Shown in pieces: positions 17,784 through 24,857 of a stretch of DNA of 64,000 nucleotides; position 1 is the first letter of the stretch, and each line of letters opens with the position of its first letter. Origin of the DNA: Rhizobium sp. FY34 (GTDB lineage: Bacteria > Pseudomonadota > Alphaproteobacteria > Rhizobiales > Rhizobiaceae); the NCBI RefSeq assembly GCF_005222845.1, contig NZ_STFZ01000001.1, positions 185,051-249,050 on the forward strand. The letters are read 5' to 3'. Made by a program: the position numbers and the translations under genes. The notes under the pieces were generated by a model. It was not told the origin of the DNA. It ran no database searches and worked only from the letters and a program-made list of their open reading frames with translations.

Positions 17784-18636
17784 TTTTTGTTCTCCTCTTG
17801 AGGGGTGGCCGCTTGTCGCGGGCATTCTTTTTTTCAGTGTCTTGGTTGTTTTCATTGGCCTGCGTCAGGCCACGGCTGTCGGCAGCCGTCCAGCGGCGCG
17901 CACCGGTATCGCCGGTGCGTGCAAGTTCCATGTGGAAGGAATAGCGGTCGGGGCGATAGAGTGCCTGCAGATGTTCTATGCCACGCCCGGAGGCTTCAAA
18001 CACAACGCGTGACATCGACAGGAGGGCCGCGCCGATCTCGACATCGAGGGCGGCGGCCACATCCGGGCCGGCAAGCGTTGCGCCGATGATCTGCTGTGCC
18101 TTGTCGGCGACCAGGCCCGAACGCTCCAGAAGTTCCAGAAGCGGTGTCGAGGCCAGATCGGCCTCCGAATAGGAAATGCCGATACGCTCCGGCACATGGG
18201 TGATGAGATAGGAAAACGGCTGACCGTCGATGAGGCGCACGCGGATGGAGCGTTGCAGCTTTTCGCCGGGATCGAGCTTTAATTCCTCGGCAAGCGCCGG
18301 GGTCGCATTGACATAGGAGAAGGAGATCAACCGCACGCCGGTCTTGCGGCCCATTTCCACCAGATGGGTGAAGGCATTGGCAAGATCGGCCACCACCGGC
18401 ATATGCGCCTGGCCGGCGCTGACGAAGGTGCCTGAACCCGGCCTGCGCTCGATCATGCCGTCGCTTGCAAGTTTGTCGAGCGCCCGCCGCACGGTAACGC
18501 GCGATACGCCATGTTCCTGCGCCAGGGCCGGTTCGCTTGGCAGGCGAGCCGCATCCTGCACCTCGCCGCTCAGGATCTGTTCCCGAAGCAGGAGATACAG
18601 CCGGCGCGCCTTCATCGGCTCCATGGCTGCGGACAT
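17752..18636 (-). CDS. GntR/HutC-family transcriptional regulator
   Basis: A 294-residue regulator. The N-terminal winged helix (LYLLLREQILSGEVQDAARL, then EHGVSRVTVRRALDKLASDG) is a GntR domain. A UTRA effector-binding domain of the HutC/FarR type follows (about residues 85-240, including LQRSIRVRLIDGQPFSYL). I start at ATG 18636; AAGGGG lies upstream. The UTRA domain ends near FHMELAR and about 45 mostly charged residues follow, rich in lysine and arginine. That tail overlaps the livK ribosome binding site and start. Probable local regulator of the cluster; the inverted repeat just upstream of its start suggests autoregulation. Confidence 0.9.
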   Translation of the reverse strand: MSAAMEPMKARRLYLLLREQILSGEVQDAARLPSEPALAQEHGVSRVTVRRALDKLASDGMIERRPGSGTFVSAGQAHMPVVADLANAFTHLVEMGRKTGVRLISFSYVNATPALAEELKLDPGEKLQRSIRVRLIDGQPFSYLITHVPERIGISYSEADLASTPLLELLERSGLVADKAQQIIGATLAGPDVAAALDVEIGAALLSMSRVVFEASGRGIEHLQALYRPDRYSFHMELARTGDTGARRWTAADSRGLTQANENNQDTEKKNARDKRPPLKRRTKNETGRDPSKP

Positions 18637-18663
18637 GTCGTAACCCCTTCTGTCTCTTTTAAA

Positions 18664-18679
18664 AGACATTTAGCTGTCT
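18664..18679. promoter_or_regulatory. Inverted repeat, candidate GntR operator
   Basis: AGACATTTAGCTGTCT has five-base arms AGACA and TGTCT around six bases. An overlapping repeat TGTCT...AGACA lies at 18651-18668 around TTTTAAAA. The site is in the 70-base gap between the leuD-like stop and the GntR start. Its right part, TTAGCTGTCT (18670-18679), recurs exactly at 20906-20915. Confidence 0.55.
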
Positions 18680-18706
18680 TAATTTGCATACAGCTTTGTT
18701 TGTTTG

Positions 18707-19354
18707 TCAATCGTGTTTTTGCGTAAGGGTTGTAAATCCCGGCGCAGCTACCGGCTCCAGCCAGGGGCGGGCAATCCGGTCTTCTTCCTGGAAGCGTTCG
18801 ATGGCTTGCGCATGGCTTCTGGTCAGGTCGATATCGTCCCAGCCATTGATAAGCTTGGTGCGCCAGACGGGATCGACATCAAACCGGATGACGAGGTTTG
18901 CGGCGCGGATCTCCTGCCGTTCCAGATCCACCAGGGCCGTCAAAGCGCCGTCTTCCAGACCCGCCAGAAGCGCTTCGCAATCGGCCTCGCTGACACGTGC
19001 CGGCAGTACGCCATTGTTGACGGCGTTGCTGGCAAATATGTCACCGAAAGACGGGGCAATCACGCAGGCAATGCCATAATCGGCCAGCGCATAGACGGCT
19101 GCCTCCCGCGAGGAACCGCTGCCGAAATTGCGCCGCGTCACGAGAATGCGGGCGCCCGCCCGCGCTGGGTCGTTCAGCGGGCAATCGCTGATTCTGGCGC
19201 CACTCTCGTCGAACCGAAGATCATAGAGCAGGTAATCGCCATAGCCTTCGGCGCGCGAACGCTTCATGAAACGGGCCGGGATCAACTGGTCCGTGTCGAT
19301 ATTGGAAAGGGGCAGGGGGCAGGCAATGGCGTCCAGCGTCTTGAAGGGTTTCAT
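18707..19354 (-). CDS. leuD: LeuD-type aconitase-family hydratase small subunit
   Basis: A 215-residue swivel domain of the isopropylmalate isomerase type. It opens with PLPLSNIDTDQLIPARFMKR (the IDTDxIIPxxF motif) and has RRNFGSGSSREAAVYALADY, where authentic LeuD normally reads NFGCGSSREHAPWAL. The histidine and proline-tryptophan after SRE are replaced by AAVY, in the substrate-contacting loop. The gene follows the large-subunit gene by 16 bases and precedes the GntR regulator. I infer a paralogue for another hydroxyacid, such as a maleate, citraconate or dialkylmaleate derivative, rather than leucine synthesis, but cannot exclude LeuD function. Confidence 0.85.
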   Translation of the reverse strand: MKPFKTLDAIACPLPLSNIDTDQLIPARFMKRSRAEGYGDYLLYDLRFDESGARISDCPLNDPARAGARILVTRRNFGSGSSREAAVYALADYGIACVIAPSFGDIFASNAVNNGVLPARVSEADCEALLAGLEDGALTALVDLERQEIRAANLVIRFDVDPVWRTKLINGWDDIDLTRSHAQAIERFQEEDRIARPWLEPVAAPGFTTLTQKHD

Positions 19355-19370
19355 GATCCGTCTCTCCGCC

Positions 19371-20810
19371 TTAAGCGCTCGTGCCGTGGTCTAGGAACAG
19401 GCGCATGTCCGCCAGATGCCCGCTGACGGCGGCGGCGGCGGCCATGGCCGGTGACATCAGATGCGTTCGGCTACCCGGCCCCTGGCGACCGCGAAAATTG
19501 CGGTTGGTGGTCGAGGCACAGCGTTCGCCGGGCGGCACCAGATCGCCGTTCATGCCAACGCACATGGAACAGCCGGCCTCCACCCATTCAAGCCCCGCCT
19601 GCCGGAAAATCGCGTCCAGACCTTCCTGTTCGGCCTGCCGCTTCACCACCGCAGATCCCGGCGAAACGAGCCCCGGCACTTTGGAGCGACGGCCGGCGAA
19701 AATGGCTGCCGCTGCCCGCAGATCCTCGATCCGGCTATTGGTGCAGGAGCCGATGAACACCCGGTCGATGCGGATCTCGGTCAGCGCCTGTCCCGGTCGC
19801 AAGCCCATATAATCCAGCGCTTCGCGGATCTGCGCTGCGCGTGCTTCATCGGCAACCGCATCCGGGTCGGGCACGCAATCGGTGATCGGGCTTGCGTCTT
19901 CCGGCGTAATGCCCCAGGTGACGACCGGCGCGATATCGCCGGCATCCATGTGAACCTCGCGATCAAACAGCGCATCCGCATCGCTGCTCAAGGTCAGCCA
20001 GTCTTGCACGGCGCGTTCAAAAAGCTCGCCCTTCGGCGCATAGATGCGGTCACGCAGGTAGTCGATTGTCGTTTCGTCCGGTGCCACCATGCCGCAGCGG
20101 CCGCCGGCCTCAATCGACAGATTGCAGAGCGTCATGCGCCCTTCCATCGACAGGCTGCGAATGGCGCTGCCGGCATATTCAATTGCATGGCCGGCTGCGC
20201 CATCGGCACCGATCCGTGCGATCATGGACAGCGCGATATCCTTGGCGGAAACGCCCGGCGCCAGCCTTCCGTCGACGGTTACCCGCATGCGCTTCGGCTT
20301 TCGCTGCCACAGGGTCTGCGTCATCAGTACATGCGCGACTTCCGATGCGCCAATGCCAAAGGCCAGCGCCCCGAAGGCACCATGCGTGGCGGTATGGCTA
20401 TCGCCGCAAACAATGGTGAAACCCGGCAGTGTCAGGCCCTGTTCGGGACCAACGACATGCACGATGCCCTGGCCGGGATCGCCCATGTCGAATAGTCGCA
20501 CCCGGTGTTGGCTCGTGTTGTCGCGCAACTGGCGGATCATCCGCTGGATCGCCGGCTCGACGGAGGAGAGATCGCGGCTGCGCGTCGGAACATAATGGTC
20601 CTCGATGCCGAAGGTGAGGTCAGGCCTATAGACCGAAGCTTCCCTTGCTTTCAGCTTGTCGAATGCGTGGAACGAGCCCTCATGCAGGAGGTGGCGATCG
20701 ATCCACAGCAGGCATTCGCCATCCTGTCTTTGTGTGACCACATGACGGTCGAACACCTTGTCAAACAGGGCTTTCGCTTGCGGTGCAATTTGCGCGACCA
20801 TGCCGTTCAT
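19371..20810 (-). CDS. leuC: LeuC-type aconitase-family hydratase large subunit
   Basis: A 479-residue Fe-S hydro-lyase. The three cluster cysteines are in VFIGSCTNSRIEDLRAA and VEAGCSMCVGMNGD. The substrate-site region HVVGPEQGLTLPGFTIVCGD, then SHTATHGAFGALAFGIG, is well kept. Departures from usual LeuC include GMNGD (normally AMN-D), DHYVPT (normally DHNV-T) and AAGHAIEYAG where GTGHVVEF-type is usual. It is the first gene of the minus-strand operon and is divergent from the flavoprotein gene across a 127-base AT-rich promoter region. With the small subunit it should add water to a cis double bond of a dicarboxylate or isomerise the hydroxyacid. Confidence 0.87.
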   Translation of the reverse strand: MNGMVAQIAPQAKALFDKVFDRHVVTQRQDGECLLWIDRHLLHEGSFHAFDKLKAREASVYRPDLTFGIEDHYVPTRSRDLSSVEPAIQRMIRQLRDNTSQHRVRLFDMGDPGQGIVHVVGPEQGLTLPGFTIVCGDSHTATHGAFGALAFGIGASEVAHVLMTQTLWQRKPKRMRVTVDGRLAPGVSAKDIALSMIARIGADGAAGHAIEYAGSAIRSLSMEGRMTLCNLSIEAGGRCGMVAPDETTIDYLRDRIYAPKGELFERAVQDWLTLSSDADALFDREVHMDAGDIAPVVTWGITPEDASPITDCVPDPDAVADEARAAQIREALDYMGLRPGQALTEIRIDRVFIGSCTNSRIEDLRAAAAIFAGRRSKVPGLVSPGSAVVKRQAEQEGLDAIFRQAGLEWVEAGCSMCVGMNGDLVPPGERCASTTNRNFRGRQGPGSRTHLMSPAMAAAAAVSGHLADMRLFLDHGTSA

Positions 20811-20937
20811 CCTCGAAATGATGCGGTGAATTTACGCATGCCTTGCCGTCGGAATCAAATATTGTTTTATAAATAATACAGGTTAATGTTCGCTCGAAAA
20901 TTCAGTTAGCTGTCTGGACGGAAGGATTCGGCAGGAC
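20811..20937. promoter_or_regulatory. Divergent promoter region with repeated decamer
   Basis: The 127-base gap between the leuC-like gene (minus) and the flavoprotein gene (plus) has an AT-rich core (about 20855-20890) suitable for two back-to-back promoters. TTAGCTGTCT at 20906-20915 repeats the right half of the inverted repeat upstream of the GntR gene, 23 bases before the flavoprotein ATG. A GGAAGGA ribosome binding site follows at about 20920. I infer common control by the GntR regulator. Confidence 0.5.
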
Positions 20938-22338
20938 ATGTCACAGGTGATCCGAAGCGCGCACAAGCAGTTCGACCTGACGGTGGATGTGGTGATTGTC
21001 GGCGCCGGTGCCGCAGGCCTGGTGGCCGCATTGTCCGCGCATGAGGCCGGCGCCGAGGTGCTGTTGCTGGAACGCGATCCGCTGCCGCGCGGCTCGACGG
21101 CCCTGTCGGCTGGGCTCATCCCGGCGGCTGGCACACGCTGGCAAAAGGCGGCCGGCATTGTCGATAGTTCGGCGCAGTTTGCTGGCGATATCATGGAAAA
21201 GGCACATGGCGAGCCGGATGCCGCAATCGTCGAGCATGTGGTGGGCCAATCCGCCGCGACGCTGGAATGGCTCTGTGATCGCTACGGGCTGAGCTTCTCC
21301 GTCATCGAGGACTTCAGCTATCCGGGGCATTCGGCGCGGCGCATGCACGGGCTTGCCTCGCGCTCCGGCGAGGAACTGGTGGATGCCTTGCGCCAGGCCG
21401 TCGAAGAGGCCGACATTCCCCTTCTCTGCGAAGCGCAGGTGACTGCGCTGCATGCGACGGAAGATGGCTGTGTCACGGGTCTCATCTATAGCCGTCCGGA
21501 TGGCAGTGTCGAAGAGGTTGGCTGTCGCCAGCTCATCCTTGCCTGCAACGGTTATGGCGGCAACCGGCAGCTTGTGGCCGAGCATATTCCATCTCTGTCG
21601 GATGCCACCTATTTCGGCCATACGGGAAACCAAGGTGATGCGCTTGTGTGGGGAGAGGCGCTGGGTGCCGCACCCCGGCACCTGAATGGTCACCAGGGGC
21701 ATGGGTCGGTGGCGCATCCGACCGGCATTCTCATTTCGTGGGCAACGATCACCGAAGGCGGCTTTCAGGTGAATGCCAGGGGTGAGCGCTTTTCCAATGA
21801 AGCCAAGGGCTATTCGGAACAGGCGGCAGAGGTGCTGCGCCAGCCGGACGGGCTTGCCTGGACGGTGTTTGATGCGCGGATCGCGGCAATCACGCGCCAA
21901 TTCGAGGATTTCCGCAAGGCCGAAGCCATGGGCGCCATCCTGAGTGCCGAAACGATCGAGGAGCTTGCCGACAAGGCAGGCCTTCCCGTCGATGCTCTCT
22001 TGCTCACGTTTGAACAGGTGCGAGCCTGCAAGGCGGGGGGAACTGTCGATCCCTTCGGGCGCAGTTTCAATGGCGTCGCGCCGCTTCAGTCGCCCTATTC
22101 TATCGTGCGGGTCACCGGCGCGCTGTTTCACACACAGGGCGGTCTTGCCATCGATAGCTCGGCGCGGGTGCTGCGTGAGGATGGATCGGCCCTGCCCAAC
22201 CTGTTTGCCGCCGGTGGGGCGGCCTGCGGCGTCTCCGGCAATCAGGCCTCCGGCTATCTGTCGGGCAACGGGCTTCTGACAGCCGTTACCCTTGGCCGCA
22301 CGGCGGGAACCAAGGCTGGCCTCAACTGCCGATCCTGA
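20938..22338 (+). CDS. FAD-dependent dehydrogenase/fumarate reductase-like flavoprotein
   Basis: A 466-residue flavoprotein of the succinate dehydrogenase/fumarate reductase flavoprotein superfamily. The dinucleotide-binding motif is VVIVGAGAAGLVAAL (residues 18-32). The substrate domain has FQVNARGERFSNE near 280, matching the GxxVNxxGxRFxNE pattern, and the C-terminal FAD segment is TQGGLAIDSSARVL...LFAAGGAACGVSG. No signal peptide, haem motif or covalent-flavin domain is visible, so it resembles soluble TcuA-type dehydrogenases that make a double bond in a carboxylate. It is divergent from leuC and shares a candidate operator. A role creating or reducing the double bond acted on by the hydratase is an inference. 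Confidence 0.87.
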   Translation: MSQVIRSAHKQFDLTVDVVIVGAGAAGLVAALSAHEAGAEVLLLERDPLPRGSTALSAGLIPAAGTRWQKAAGIVDSSAQFAGDIMEKAHGEPDAAIVEHVVGQSAATLEWLCDRYGLSFSVIEDFSYPGHSARRMHGLASRSGEELVDALRQAVEEADIPLLCEAQVTALHATEDGCVTGLIYSRPDGSVEEVGCRQLILACNGYGGNRQLVAEHIPSLSDATYFGHTGNQGDALVWGEALGAAPRHLNGHQGHGSVAHPTGILISWATITEGGFQVNARGERFSNEAKGYSEQAAEVLRQPDGLAWTVFDARIAAITRQFEDFRKAEAMGAILSAETIEELADKAGLPVDALLLTFEQVRACKAGGTVDPFGRSFNGVAPLQSPYSIVRVTGALFHTQGGLAIDSSARVLREDGSALPNLFAAGGAACGVSGNQASGYLSGNGLLTAVTLGRTAGTKAGLNCRS

Positions 22339-22348
22339 CGGCGCAAGC

Positions 22349-23695
22349 CTATGGCCCGGTGTTCATCACCATGCTGGCCTGCAACACGGTCTCACCATTC
22401 GCGCGCGTCAGGCTCTGCAGGTCGAGCCTGCCGCCCATCTGGTCCATCAGCCGGTCGGCAATCGCAAGGCCGAGGCCGGAGCCGGGGGCCCGATCATTGG
22501 CGCGGGCAAAGCGCTTGCGGATTTCGCTGAGTTTTTCCGGCGAGAGCAACTCGGCCCGGTTCGTCACCCGGCATCCCTTGGCGTCAATCTCGACGTCGAC
22601 CATGGCGCCCTGCAGGCCGTGCAGCAGGGCGTTTTCCACAAGATTGCGTAGCACAATGGCAAAGGCATCCGGATCGACCGGCCAGTTTGGAGCCTTACCG
22701 CCATCACAATAGAGCCGGATGCGGTCTCGGGCGATTGAGGAACGGTTGAATTCCTCGACCAGCAGCCGGGCAACAGGGGTAAGATCGGACGGTTCTGCCG
22801 CAAGGCCGATGCCCGCTTCGGCGCGAGCCAGTTGCAGCAGCTTTTCATTGAGTGCCGAGAGTTTCTTCAGAGCGCGTTCCACTTCGCGCGCCCGTGCCGC
22901 TTGTGGGGCATCGTCCAGTTCATCGAGCAGCAATTGCACCTGGGCTGCGGCGCCGGCAATCGGCGTGCGCAATTCATGGGCGCTGTTGGCCGTCAGCTGG
23001 CGTTCCGCTTCCAGGGCCGAGGTCAGCCGTCCCATCAGCGAGTTTACCGAATGCAGGATCGGTTGAAGCTCGCGCGGCAGGTCGATGAGGGCAATGGCGG
23101 AGAGATTGCCTTCGTCCTTTTCGGCAATGGCAAGGCGCAACTGGTCCACGGGCGCCAGCACGCGCCGGACGATCCACCAGATTGCCGCGATGCTGAGCGG
23201 CAAAAGTACGAGGATGGGCAAAAGCAGTGCCGTTCCGCCTTCAAGCGCCGCTTCGCGCCGGTGATCGAGCGAATCGGCGACCTGCACGAAGACAGAACCG
23301 CTGACCGCCGAAACCGTGAATATGCGGTGTTTCTCGTCGCTCCAGAAACCGGGAACCAGCGGTGCATCATAAGCCTCTGGCGAGACATTATGGGAATGGA
23401 TCAGCACCCGGCCATCGGCGCCGCGCACCTGATAGGTCAGGTATTCGTCCGGCGCGCTTTCCACCAGCGCCGTCACCCGCCGTGGCCCCGGCTGGTCTTC
23501 GCGCAGATAGAGATCATCGACCACAAGCGGCACCAGCCGCTCGGCGGTTTCCTGAAGCGAGCTGTCGAAAATCTCGCCGAATTCCTCGCGCATGACGGAC
23601 AGCCCGAGCCCGACGGCCAGCAGCCAGAACAGGCAAAGGCCGGCCGAAAGCCAGAGGATGAAAGTGGTGGATATGCTACGGGCGCTGCTGGTCAT
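22349..23695 (-). CDS. Sensor histidine kinase (QseC/PmrB-like)
   Basis: A 448-residue membrane sensor. Helix 1 is near residues 10-30, then a periplasmic sensor domain of about 130 residues and helix 2 near 165-185. The dimerisation domain has the phospho-accepting histidine in LTANSAHELRTPIAG. The HATPase part shows VLRNLVENALLHG and SGLGLAIADRL. It overlaps the response regulator gene by 20 bases, so the two are co-translated, and ends ten bases from the convergent flavoprotein gene. The neighbouring PepSY and phosphoethanolamine transferase genes suggest it senses envelope stress, metal or cationic peptide. Confidence 0.92.
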   Translation of the reverse strand: MTSSARSISTTFILWLSAGLCLFWLLAVGLGLSVMREEFGEIFDSSLQETAERLVPLVVDDLYLREDQPGPRRVTALVESAPDEYLTYQVRGADGRVLIHSHNVSPEAYDAPLVPGFWSDEKHRIFTVSAVSGSVFVQVADSLDHRREAALEGGTALLLPILVLLPLSIAAIWWIVRRVLAPVDQLRLAIAEKDEGNLSAIALIDLPRELQPILHSVNSLMGRLTSALEAERQLTANSAHELRTPIAGAAAQVQLLLDELDDAPQAARAREVERALKKLSALNEKLLQLARAEAGIGLAAEPSDLTPVARLLVEEFNRSSIARDRIRLYCDGGKAPNWPVDPDAFAIVLRNLVENALLHGLQGAMVDVEIDAKGCRVTNRAELLSPEKLSEIRKRFARANDRAPGSGLGLAIADRLMDQMGGRLDLQSLTRANGETVLQASMVMNTGP

Positions 23696-24353
23696 CGATG
23701 GCGATCCGATATCCTATTCCGCGGACTGTCTGAATGATGGAATGGCCAAGCTTGCGGCGCAGGCGGCTGACATAGACCTCGACGGTATTGCTTTCGATTT
23801 CCGCGCCAAAGGCATAGAGCGCCTCTTCGATCTGCGTCTTGGCGACGATTGCCTGTGGCCTGGCGCAGAGAGCATCGAGCACCGCCCATTCGCGCGATGA
23901 CAGCGAGAGTTCGCCGCCCTCGTCCTTTTCGATCCGCCGTTCTGAGGGGAAGACTTGCAGGTTCTGCAAGCGGATCATTGGCACCTGATGGGCGGTGTAG
24001 CGACGCGCGACCGCGTGAACCCGCGCTTCCAGCTCGCCAAGGTCGAAGGGTTTCACCAGATAGTCATCGGCACCGGCATTCAGCCCGGCGATCCGATCGG
24101 AAATCTGGTCATGGGCGGTGAGGATGATGACCGGTACGGCCTCTCGCTTTGCGCGCAACTCCTTCAAAAGGTCGATGCCGCGACCATCGGGCAGGCGAAG
24201 ATCAAGCAGGATGAGGCCATACTGCACCGTGCCAAGGCAGGCCCTGGCATTTTCCAGGTCTTTGGCCCAATCCACCGCATGGCCCTGACGGCTTGTGTGG
24301 GTGCGCACGGCATCCCCGAGCGTCAGGTCATCCTCGACGAGCAGTATTCTCAA
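23676..24353 (-). CDS. OmpR-family response regulator
   Basis: A 225-residue regulator. The receiver domain has the acidic pair in LLVEDDLTLG, phospho-accepting aspartate in LILLDLRLPDG (about residue 51), threonine in ILTAH and lysine in YLVKPFD. The C-terminal winged helix (about 125-220) ends NTVEVYVSRLRRKLGHSIIQ followed by TVRGIGYR. It is the partner of the overlapping kinase. The intergenic region with the divergent PepSY gene contains repeats that may be its binding sites. Confidence 0.94.
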   Translation of the reverse strand: MRILLVEDDLTLGDAVRTHTSRQGHAVDWAKDLENARACLGTVQYGLILLDLRLPDGRGIDLLKELRAKREAVPVIILTAHDQISDRIAGLNAGADDYLVKPFDLGELEARVHAVARRYTAHQVPMIRLQNLQVFPSERRIEKDEGGELSLSSREWAVLDALCARPQAIVAKTQIEEALYAFGAEIESNTVEVYVSRLRRKLGHSIIQTVRGIGYRIAIDDQQRP

Positions 24354-24374
24354 TGCGCAGCGCTCCTTGGTCAG

Positions 24375-24461
24375 GCGTCAGTATCTGCTCTTTGTCACTG
24401 ACCGTCAGCTGAACGACAAAGTAAGCCTGCGTGATCTTTGGGCCTTCAGCTGTCCGTCAGC
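24375..24461. promoter_or_regulatory. Repeated CGTCAG elements between regulator and PepSY gene
   Basis: GCGTCAG at 24375-24381, CCGTCAGC at 24402-24409 and CCGTCAGC at 24454-24461 occur in the 153-base divergent promoter region. The last two lie 52 bases apart, close to five helical turns. They are candidate sites for the adjacent response regulator; the short length makes chance possible. Confidence 0.35.
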
Positions 24462-24506
24462 AAGTCTCTTCACTGATGTGTTATCATCAAGCCCAAGGAG
24501 CAGACG

Positions 24507-24773
24507 ATGAAAACCCTGTTGACCGCTCTTGCTGCCAGCTTGACCCTTGCCGGTGCGGCCAGTGCCAAGGACAAGTGCAACGTACCGGTTGCGGACTGGC
24601 AGCCACGCGCCTTGCTGAGGATCAAGCTTGAAGGCGAAGGCTGGAGGATACGCTCCATCCGGCCGGAAGACGGCTGTTACGAAGCCAATGCGGTCAACGA
24701 CAAGGGCCAGACGCTCGACGCGTTTTTCGATCCGAAGAATTTCAGGCCCGTCGAGGTTACGATCGAGCCGTGA
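24507..24773 (+). CDS. Exported PepSY-domain protein
   Basis: An 88-residue protein with a signal peptide (MKTLLTALAASLTLAGAASA, cleavage expected after ASA). The rest is one PepSY domain: LLRIKLEGEGWRIRSIRPED, then CYEANAVNDKGQTLDAFFD and a final strand. Two cysteines (CNVPV and DGCYE) could form a disulphide. ATG at 24507 is preceded by AAGGAG at ideal spacing. It is divergent from the two-component genes, an arrangement common for PepSY proteins thought to modulate the sensor kinase; that role is inferred. Confidence 0.87.
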   Translation: MKTLLTALAASLTLAGAASAKDKCNVPVADWQPRALLRIKLEGEGWRIRSIRPEDGCYEANAVNDKGQTLDAFFDPKNFRPVEVTIEP

Positions 24774-24798
24774 CTATAGCGGCATGTGCCTGATCGTC

Positions 24799-24833
24799 AA
24801 AACACCCGCTGCGGCCTGTGCAGCGGGTGTTTT
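24799..24833. terminator. Bidirectional terminator between PepSY gene and eptA
   Basis: Perfect 14-base arms AAAACACCCGCTGC (24799-24812) and GCAGCGGGTGTTTT (24820-24833) around a seven-base loop. The A and T ends give U-tracts in both directions, fitting the convergent genes. Confidence 0.9.
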
Positions 24834-24857
24834 CATGTGGGCTGCGTTCCTTTGTCT

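Noticed and set aside
18707..20810. leuCD as part of leucine biosynthesis
   Set aside because: Not proven wrong, but gene context and the changed SREHAPW loop make a catabolic paralogue more likely.
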